Below, in pieces: positions 18,121 through 25,088 of a DNA stretch of 25,088 nucleotides. Made by a program: the position numbers and the translations under genes. Origin of the DNA: Paraglomus occultum (Eukaryota > Glomeromycota > Glomeromycetes > Paraglomerales > Paraglomeraceae). The notes beneath the pieces are model-generated. The model saw only the letters and a list, made by a program, of their open reading frames with translations, did not search any database and was not told where the DNA came from. The stretch's first letter is position 1. Every line of letters starts with the position of its first letter. The DNA is taken from assembly GCA_910592205.1 (NCBI GenBank), contig CAJVPJ010000440.1, forward strand, positions 1 to 25,088, written 5' to 3'.

Positions 18121-20813
18121 ATGCCTCGTTTTTGTGAACCGTTGTCAATACAAGATGGCTCTACGACAGTGGAAGGCGACCTCAAGTAAGACATCCATAC
18201 TATCAGCGTCTTTTTTTTTTCCTGGTCACTGTATTTTCACGTGATTACTACAATGATATATATCAATTCTAACGTTTAACAACGTTCATTTAAAAAAAAA
18301 AGACCAGCATCACGCCTGCCATCATATCAGACAAAAAAATCACAATCATCGTTCGACCGCGTTTTCCTTCGCCGTCTACTACGCATATTTCGTATTATAC
18401 TATCCCCCAGAAAGCCAGAGGGAAATGTGATATGGCTATGGCTCACATTCATGGTAGTCAGCTTTATAAAAGAGATTGCAGTATATTATGTGGGAACAAT
18501 ACCAAGCAGATTTTACGGCGTATTTGTCGGCAGAGACTGGGATGGTTTTAAAATCGTGCTCGTGTTGGCTTTGCTATTCGTGATTGCTGCTGGCGTGGTA
18601 AGTGTTTTAATTGGAACTGATGACATTCGATTGCACATGTATCGGATGCCACATGTGACTTACCCTTTTGCGTTTTGCTCTTTTACAGGGGAGGAGTCTC
18701 GTACAATTTATAAACGGACTGTTTGCTTTAAAGACAAGACGAATTCTTACTAGATATATACAAACGAGATACGTTAACGGCAAAACTTTATACCGCTTAC
18801 TCGTCTGGCAACCGGAAATTGACAATCCGTACGTATCCACTACAAATGAATGTTGCTAGTCGGAATCAGATCATATATATTGGCTTTCATCTAACAGCCT
18901 CACATCGTATATGACAATTTTACAGTGATCAGAGAATAACTCAAGATACATCCAACTTTTCAACTAAACTCGCCCTAATCCTTTCCGAAGTAATCATTAC
19001 TCCCATCCTCATCATTTACTATACCTACAAATGCTTTGTTATCTCTGGATATCTTGGCCCTATGCTGATCTATATCTACTTCGTAGTCGGCACTGTTTGC
19101 TCCCGTTTCTTAATCTCACCCATTGTTGAATTGGTATTCTTGAAAGAGCAACAAGAAGGCTATTTCAGATTTTTACACGCGAGAATCAGGAATTATGTAG
19201 AATCAATTGCTTTCTCGTGGGGAGAGAAAGGAGAGAGGACAAGATTGGATGAATTGTTGATGAGAGTCTTAGGATACCAGAAGAAAATTGTTTACAAGGA
19301 ATTGCCCTTACAAAGTATGTTATAAAACAATTGGCAATGATTTGAGATTTTATTTGATATCATGCCTAACATTCTATCTTATTTTTTATCGTAGCTGTAA
19401 CTGAGGCTTTTGGTTATTTTGGTTCCGTTCTCAGTTACGTGGTTATCGCCATTCCCTTATTTTCTGGCAAATATGATGACCTTCCAACTGATGAACTGAG
19501 TGCAATCATTGCGTTGGTATGTATAATGTAGCATGATTAGATATTATTATACAAATTAATCGGCCACTAACAAATTACTATCAACATTGCCTTGACACCT
19601 TTTTAATAGAACGCTTTCTTATCAATCTATCTTGTCTATCTGTTTACGGTCATAGTTCAGCGGGCGTCTGATATATCCGATTTGGCGGGTTACACTGCAC
19701 GTATAGGACAACTGCTAGAAGCGATTGACGATATTGAGAATCGCCTAGAGCATGTGGAGACGGTCCATGACATTGACGGCAGTCTAGAGAACATCGATTC
19801 AGACTTTTTACTTGACCAACAACCAAAGTTGGTATACGCTTTTAGTAATGATCAGAATTTTTAACTGATGCTTACATATACTGACGTTTCCTTCCATCCA
19901 AATTTCATCTATTCATTAGTGCTTACACCGAATTATCAATATCGTTCGATCGAGTAACAATCAAATCGCCTGCGGGAAAAACATTACTGACTGACTTGCG
20001 CTTTACCATCGAACAAAACAAGAATGTCATAATTCTTGGGCCGAACGGAAGCGGGAAAACATCCATATTACGAACAATGAGTGGTCTATGGCCTGCTTGC
20101 GAGGGAGCAGTCAATTTACCGCACGCAACAGTGAAGCAGAAAGTACTTGTATACTTGCCTCAGACGCCCTATTTAACGTATGGATCTTTGAGAGACCAAA
20201 TAACGTACCCAGTCGTTAATTCGTTAAGATCATCATTCAGTAAGTATGGTAATTTATTCTCAAACATAAGACGGAGTAAATTCTCAAACTTATCGACCGT
20301 TTATTTCAATTTGCAGTAACTGATGAAGCAATTAGAACAATATTGTCCAAAGTCGGACTTGTACATATTGAGAAGATCTGTGGGGATTTTGACACCGTGT
20401 ATGGTCAAGAATGGAATACAATGCTAAGTCCTGGAGAACAACAAAAGTTGGCTTTTGCACGCCTCTTCTACTGGAGGCCTGTATTCGCAGGTAAATAGAC
20501 TTATGCTAATTTGATCAACGAACATTTCTAGCCATCTACCTTGTTAGCTTATGGCTAATATATCAAATCAATTGTAGCATTCGACGAGGCGACTAGTTCT
20601 CTTGATTCGGCACTCGAAAGTCAATTCTTTGTAACATGTAAATCACTGGGAATCACCTGTATCACAGTATCACACAATAGGAATCTACTCAAGTATCATG
20701 ATCAAGTGTTATTATTAGACGGAAGAGGACATTATGCAACGAGTGATATTGACATTGATGGCACTGAAGATATAGAGAGATGGATTGATCAAACGCTCAG
20801 ACCATCATCATAA
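18121..20813 (+). CDS. ABCD4-like: ABC subfamily D half-transporter, ABCD4-like (9 exons, 652 aa)
   Basis: Exons are 18121-18185, 18303-18597, 18689-18828, 18926-19314, 19395-19516, 19610-19827, 19920-20239, 20317-20490 and 20578-20813. All eight introns are GT-AG, 77-117 bp, with consistent phase; the sixth uses a weak GTTGGT donor. The membrane half includes [30 protein letters not shown], the subfamily D motif NPDQRI (166-171) and GYTARIGQL. The nucleotide-binding half has Walker A GPNGSGKT (450-457), [15 protein letters not shown], signature LSPGEQQ (553-559), Walker B ending D577-E578 and H-loop His607. All ATPase residues are present. LSPGE, and the match of IGQL and SYVVIAIP segments, point to ABCD4 (lysosomal cobalamin export) over peroxisomal ABCD1-3. 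It would work as a homodimer in an organelle membrane. The N terminus is uncertain: ATG 18155 with acceptor 18307 also keeps frame. Confidence 0.9.
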
Positions 20814-22100
20814 ATCGACTTTATCTTATGCGTACTGTGCCAGACAATCAATTGTTGATTTGAAATCAATGCAATGGACATTAATATTTATTAGCCACTT
20901 AATCGTAATGCATTTTGTTAATTATATATAGTCGTTATTTGATAGAATGACACACAATCTTGCATGAATAACAACAACCATCAATAAAGAGTCTACTGTT
21001 TTCACAAAGCGCTGTAATAGCTGTCAATTGTCCCGGAACGGTTTTCGACATGAACATGTGAATTGAATGAATGAGGAAAAGAACAATGTGATAAATGATT
21101 GACGAACTGCTATACTCTTCAACTTTTCTATGGTGGTGATCAACATACCACTTGTCGGCTTGAATTGAGTAAAGATAGCAAATATTTAAAATACTCACAG
21201 TTTAAAGCAAAAAGACTTGTAAAACACGTTGAATGGTTGAGTTGCCTACACTGAATCACAAGACCGAGGTAAACAAATACGGAGCTCTCGACTTCTTCTC
21301 CCACCTCTTGTCCGAATATCCCGTCTTTTATTGTTTCCCTTTCGTTCCCATGCTCTCAAAATTCAATATTAATATCAGAAACCGACGAAAAATCCGTGTT
21401 ATGACTGAGAACCTAACCGGGTTTGATTCCTTGTTTTGTAAGCTTGTTATATTCCAAACCCAATTGAGATTGGATGATCCAGCAGACGCGTATTCGACGA
21501 CTGGTTAACGGAATTCTTCGAGGTGGATGGACTCCGGACTACGGCGTATAGCTCGATCGCGATTTTGATTCTAGTATTAATTCTATCAGAACAACCACGT
21601 ATGGTTCTCAGAGCATGTGAATTTTATTTCGTCAATTAGACAACAAACGAACGTTGGTAGATAGAGATACCAGCAAAGAACACCGTCTTTGCATGGTCTC
21701 TAACAACGGTTTTTGCATTCCGTTTGAGAAATTGAGAAGATAGCAACTACCCTAGTGCGCTGGTTTCATTAGGATAACAGATGCAAATGACCGTTAATGT
21801 ATGTAAACTGTTCGCAATGAGATAGTCCCAACTTCCTTCCGGATGTTGTGGCTTGTTTAATGCAATTAATCCTGATATGAACAATCCGTTGCTTGTTTAG
21901 TCAATTTAAGATTTATTTCCCATTTTTACTGTTGTCAATTATAATTATATTGTAGTGGCATATTTCTAAGCATTACCCGAAACAAAATCTTATAATCTTA
22001 ACCGTATGGCATCGCCTTATACATATTGAAATAAATAATGAATAAGTAACAGTCGCTTAAATACGGTTTATCACAAATACTGTACGATAACGTTTGTGCG
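20814..22100. other. Intergenic region with unresolved open frames on both strands
   Basis: On - a frame (20935 to about 21156) reads DKWYVDHHHRKVEEYSSSS and TVPGQLTAITALCENSRLF. It can be joined in phase, through a 40-bp GTGAGT...CAAG intron near 21157-21196, to an upstream frame reading GQEVGEEVESSVFVYLG. On + an ATG at 21233 opens 91 codons, and a GC-richer patch at 21480-21560 is open on both strands. The two strands compete and no family is recognised, so no gene is called. The rest (21640-22100) shows nothing. Confidence 0.25.
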
Positions 22101-23336
22101 TTATTCAATTGTTACGTTGTCGCACATATGCATAGCGACTCGGGACTGATCACCAAATTTATCTATCACATATTTATATACACTGCGGTTGGTTGAGGTG
22201 TATTTCTCAAATGCCGAGAGAACTTTGTCTTCAGGTTTATCAATACGATCGACTATAAACTTAAGTGAAACGTGTTGCTCGATATTTCGTTCTGGCCGCA
22301 ATAGCTCTGTTAGACAAATAATATAAATATCCTCCTTGGACTTTTTACGAATAATGGCGAAAACTTCGATAAGCGTTTCGCCTATATTGATTAGCTTGCG
22401 TTCCAATAGTATTAGGACATCTCCGATAACCTTGTCGGTCAATTTAAAACCAACTGCCTGTAAATCGCTCAATTTCTTGACAACTTGTTCTAATAAAGCC
22501 GAAGCTTCAAACTCATGTATCAGCGAGGCTCTCACGACAATGTCATTTACGTCGTTTACTACTTCAGGATATCCGCTTTCTTTCCAGACAACAACTAATT
22601 CAGGGTGGAGCTGAATAGGTCGTGCGATGGTGGCATTCCAGTCCCAGTCGTTCGTGTAACCATCGAAATCTCCGGGATGTAGAAAATATGAATTTCTGAC
22701 CCTTGGACTAGGAGGGGAAGGAAATGGTACGAATTTATACGTTTTAATCAACGTTTTAATTTCATCCATATTTTTCTGTATTTCGACTGTCGATTGTCTA
22801 GTTCCTAATAGTCCACCCGAGAGATAATAAAATAAATCCATATCATTTCCTTTGACAGGAATGTCATTTCCGCCAAACAGATCATGTCCTTCTTTAAGAA
22901 TTCGGGAAAAAACATCGAAGGAAAGATTGCTTGCCCACGGACTGCGTATTTTGTTTTGAATGAACTTTTTCCGATCTGGATCCAGATTGCCCATGTTATG
23001 CGTTAATTTGAGATCAATAAGCCTACTGTCACACTTGCCAAACCCGAGTACCAATCTTTGGATAAAGTATCGACTAATGTGCGCGTTTTGCGCAAATAGA
23101 CATTCGACCACATCAAGGTTAATAAAGGGTTCGCCCATTCTGACCGCGTGAAATAATGCATGGGTTCTCCCTCGTCTGCCAATCAGCCACTTGGCTTTCG
23201 TTGAAGGTGAATTCAGAATACTGTTCCATTCACGCGAGCACCTGGCAAGAGATGCAGGGATTTTCAAATGGAGAATAATTTCCACTTTAAGCTCAGGTGC
23301 TAAATTATTCAAACATATACGTGGGGGAACCATCAT
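22101..23336 (-). CDS. F-box-like family protein, paralog D, C-terminally truncated (411 aa)
   Basis: The ORF runs from ATG 23336 (a second ATG follows immediately) to TAA at 22103-22101. The F-box-like segment (LAPELKVEIILHL, CSREWNSILNSP, WLI) covers residues about 11-52. The family blocks THALFHAVRMGEPF, VECLFAQNAHISRYF, LGFGKCDSRL, SPWASNLSFDVFSRIL, GNDIPVKGNDMDLFYYLS, LTDKVIGDVLILLE and LTELLRPERN follow. Alignment with A and B ends at YKYVIDKFGDQSRVAMHM, after which a stop removes about 150 residues including the VPW and terminal LRRL blocks. Sequence beyond the stop on - does not resume family similarity in any frame that I can see. It is the only full-looking copy on the opposite strand. 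It may be a working short variant or an early pseudogene. The phrase MGNLDP groups it with paralog A. Confidence 0.75.
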   Translation of the reverse strand: MMVPPRICLNNLAPELKVEIILHLKIPASLARCSREWNSILNSPSTKAKWLIGRRGRTHALFHAVRMGEPFINLDVVECLFAQNAHISRYFIQRLVLGFGKCDSRLIDLKLTHNMGNLDPDRKKFIQNKIRSPWASNLSFDVFSRILKEGHDLFGGNDIPVKGNDMDLFYYLSGGLLGTRQSTVEIQKNMDEIKTLIKTYKFVPFPSPPSPRVRNSYFLHPGDFDGYTNDWDWNATIARPIQLHPELVVVWKESGYPEVVNDVNDIVVRASLIHEFEASALLEQVVKKLSDLQAVGFKLTDKVIGDVLILLERKLINIGETLIEVFAIIRKKSKEDIYIICLTELLRPERNIEQHVSLKFIVDRIDKPEDKVLSAFEKYTSTNRSVYKYVIDKFGDQSRVAMHMCDNVTIE

Positions 23337-23603
23337 AACATTTATAAACCTCGGGCGAGGAAGCTGGCCAGTTAATAAGGCGACATCCGAAGACGCTTAA
23401 TAAATTCGAGAATACGAATTAAAAAATGTTCATAGACTACAGTACAGTTTGCTGCTCATACTGATACCTGTATGATCGAAGCAGTTTTCACTCGCAGAAA
23501 ACATTGAATTTACTTAATGGAACACTGGTTTATTTATAGATATTCCAGTCGAGTTGGTGAAATAATTGTTGCCACAATATGTGTGTACAACCCCTAAGAA
23601 ATG
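23337..23603. other. Intergenic stretch upstream of paralog D
   Basis: A TATAAA on - lies only about 10 bp from the paralog D ATG (plus coordinates about 23342-23347), too close for a normal promoter unless the true start is the next Met or transcription begins differently. Nothing else is recognised. Confidence 0.35.
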
Positions 23604-23821
23604 TGTCCAGCACAAATTACCAAAAACACAGCTCTCTGCTAACGAGTATGTATAGGGGGCGACGCCTGTCCAGCATAAGTTTACACAAATTACCAAAAAC
23701 ACAGCTCTCTGCTAACGAGGATGTATAGGGGGCGAGAGTTAGTTAGTAAGAAATTACTAGCGAAGCTCTGAATTGAAGTCCGAGTGAACGGCGGCCGTAA
23801 CTACTGTATAATAATAACGGT
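23604..23821 (+). pseudogene. Mitochondrial-type LSU rRNA fragment (probable NUMT), partly duplicated
   Basis: From memory of conserved large-subunit rRNA (the region around E. coli 23S positions 1770-1930), several phrases match in order: TTACCAAAAACACAGCTCTC with TGCTAA, GTATAGGGGGCGACGCCTGT with CCAG, GCGAAGCTC...TTGAAG, and GTGAACGGCGGCCGTAACTA at 23784-23803, then ATAACGGT at 23814-23821. The first block occurs twice. About 11 extra bases split CCGTAACTA from TAACGGT, and the match is lost after CGGT. The region upstream of the first block also does not match, so it is a fragment in nuclear DNA and not a working rRNA gene. TATAGGGG-type wording fits mitochondrial or Mollicutes LSU better than cytoplasmic 28S. 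Confidence 0.72.
23611..23735 (+). repeat. 52-bp direct repeat, period 73 bp, within the rRNA fragment
   Basis: Positions 23611-23662 and 23684-23735 are identical except one base (GTATG versus GGATG). The first copy continues into GACGCCTGTCCAGC as in LSU rRNA. The second continues into unrelated bases before LSU-like sequence resumes at GCGAAGCTC. The near identity makes the duplication young. Confidence 0.85.
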
Positions 23822-24778
23822 GGCAAGATACCATCGGCGTATGTGTAACATGCCAATCACAAATTAGAACTGGGGACCGTAGATAAAATTTGCATAATCA
23901 TGCTATTTCTTAGAATACAAGAATACATAGAAACCCAAACATTCTGTCCTATCAAATGTGGCAAGCCCGAAGAGAAAATTACTCTGAATTTTATATTATG
24001 TACGCAGTCCATTTTTGAAATGTGTTATATTTTTCGCTAACTAAATAAATAATACACCTCCCACTTGCGATGTCCGTGTTACATAGAAGAGGCTAAACTA
24101 CCGAATTTTTGAACGGAAAAATAATTGGTTGCAAAGTGTGGCAAACAACGGACGGCGAGTTTGCAGAAAATTTATCAGAGCATTTAACAATTTAAATTGT
24201 ATAAGCTTAGTTCCTTGCAAAAAAAATGCTGATTTAGATAAAACTTTAGAATTCAAAGTCACTTACAGAGTTTGATCAGACTTTCTACAATAGAAAGTTA
24301 CCTTCATGAGAAGACATATGCGCAGCTTCATATAAAAAAGCCGCCGCTCTTATCAGGGGAACTAACTAATTGTAACGGAGAAAAACTAACCAGCTCTAAG
24401 CGTTGTAACTAGTATCAATATATTCGACTCTTCGGAATAATAAATGATTATTAAGCCATTTCCGAAACTGTTGAATATGTACTACGGGACGAATTAGATG
24501 CAGGGGGTGAATAAAACTGCTTTGTTTCACAGGACAAAAAGGAGTAGTTGCAGATGATATATGACCTTATCAATTGTATGCTTACGATCTATTCACTGCT
24601 GTCAACAAACGTTTTTGTCTGCAAGAAGACAAATTTGTACCTTTTTGGGTCTGTCTAAAGGACGAACAGTGCTTTTTATTGTAACAACAACCCATTTGGC
24701 ATCTCATTCAACTTTAAACGACTAGAATGGGATGACGAAGACGGCATTTAGTCGTACCTCCCGTTCGTCTGCAGGCGA
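23822..24778. other. Intergenic stretch between the rRNA fragment and the relic
   Basis: No gene is recognised. I looked for the rest of the LSU rRNA and for group I intron core phrases just after the break at 23821 and saw none. The stretch is AT-rich, with scattered short frames only. Confidence 0.4.
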
Positions 24779-24798
24779 CCAATGGGAGGAGATAAATA
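24779..24798 (+). promoter_or_regulatory. CCAAT plus TATA-like remnant upstream of the relic
   Basis: CCAAT at 24779-24783 is followed by GATAAATA at 24791-24798, about 120 bp upstream of the relic's ATG. The arrangement resembles the promoter of paralog A (GATATAAATA), and a phrase near ACCGTTA also occurs in both leaders. It may be inherited promoter sequence. Confidence 0.3.
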
Positions 24799-24918
24799 TG
24801 AGTCAATCTTACAATAAATTATTTCTCCAAAGTGAAATATTTGTTGACTCCACCGTTAGAATAAAAACGAACGCAGAATACAACTGAGTATAAACACCTC
24901 AATTGCTGTTATTTAAAT

Positions 24919-25088
24919 ATGCTAGCGATCGAACATAAAGTGGAAATCATTCTAATTATTCTTCATTCACATGACTGGTACGCCACAGTAAACTCATCAA
25001 TTAGTGGCCGATCAGCAAAATATGGTAAAACACACTTTCCATTAATATGGTGTACACGAAACTGATTTGGGAAATATGAATGGCCTAG
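24919..25088 (+). pseudogene. Relic of the F-box-like family, runs off the window
   Basis: From ATG 24919 the frame reads MLAIEHKVEIILIIL, then HDWYATVNSS, then AKYGKTHF, and stops at TGA 25065. These align in order with paralog A blocks LAPELKMEVILYL, RAWYAMINLP and SRYGKTHALF, with codons missing between them. Nucleotide phrases TGGTACGCCA and TATGGTAAAACACAC are identical to paralog A (near 3018 and 3073). After the stop, GATTTGGGAAATATGA and TGGCCT match A's GFGKYD...GL region, with about 100 bp deleted. A one-base insertion also shifts frame before KYGKTH. This is a decayed copy of an A-type gene, and its continuation lies beyond the window. Confidence 0.75.

Noticed and set aside
18059-18154. 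Upstream extension of the transporter first exon
   Set aside because: It starts at GTG between the TATA box and the ATG, so it is leader sequence.
19828-19866. Reading the sixth transporter exon on to its stop codon
   Set aside because: It would end the protein before the ATP-binding half. A GTTGGT donor at 19828 restores frame with the Walker A exon.
21415-21435. tRNA or SINE B-box-like phrase GGTTTGATTCC
   Set aside because: No acceptor-stem pairing, anticodon arm or A-box is found around it.
23514-23702. 62-codon - strand ORF with internal repeats
   Set aside because: It is the antisense reading of the duplicated rRNA-like segment.
1-25088. CRISPR array, prokaryotic operon or ribosome-binding sites
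   Set aside because: No regularly spaced repeats occur, and the spliced genes show that the DNA is eukaryotic.

Overview
This window looks like nuclear DNA from an AT-rich fungus. Two genes with recognisable products are broken by short GT-AG introns of about 77 to 203 bp, and TATA-like and AATAAA-like signals flank several genes. Three full-length genes, one C-terminally truncated copy and one decayed relic belong to a single F-box-like protein family with almost no introns. Families of this kind are, from memory, strongly expanded in arbuscular mycorrhizal fungi (Glomeromycotina). That placement is an inference, not a proof.

Layout. Positions 1-397 hold the 3' end of an unidentified spliced gene on the + strand. 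A 191-bp MITE-like element with 24-bp terminal inverted repeats sits at 1530-1720. The F-box-like paralogs A (2889-4604), B (7891-9642) and C (11106-12797) follow in tandem on +. Between A and B lies a 3-kb gap with one GC-richer ORF island. B has a likely 5'-UTR intron. C carries a fresh 42-bp in-frame duplication and has lost a central block.

The middle of the window holds two conserved, spliced genes. One is a dienelactone-hydrolase/SnoaL-like fusion on - (13452-14928, 3 exons, 385 aa), which lacks the usual Cys/Ser nucleophile. The other is an ABC subfamily D half-transporter on + (18121-20813, 9 exons, 652 aa) that resembles ABCD4, the lysosomal cobalamin transporter, more than the peroxisomal fatty-acyl transporters. 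Between them is an unresolved region with a hydrophobic ORF.

The right end holds paralog D on - (22101-23336), which stops about 150 residues early. Next comes a stretch that reads as mitochondrial-type large-subunit rRNA with an internal 73-bp-period duplication (about 23604-23821), probably a nuclear insertion of organelle DNA. At the window edge is a relic of the F-box-like family (24919-25088) with internal deletions.

The window therefore combines ordinary metabolic and transport genes with a locally duplicating and decaying gene family. The paralogs show tandem copies, microduplication, block loss, truncation and a relic, which is a birth-and-death pattern. No operon-like or multi-gene functional system can be supported. 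The most novel material is the uncharacterised F-box-like family itself, the ABCD4-like gene and the rRNA insertion.
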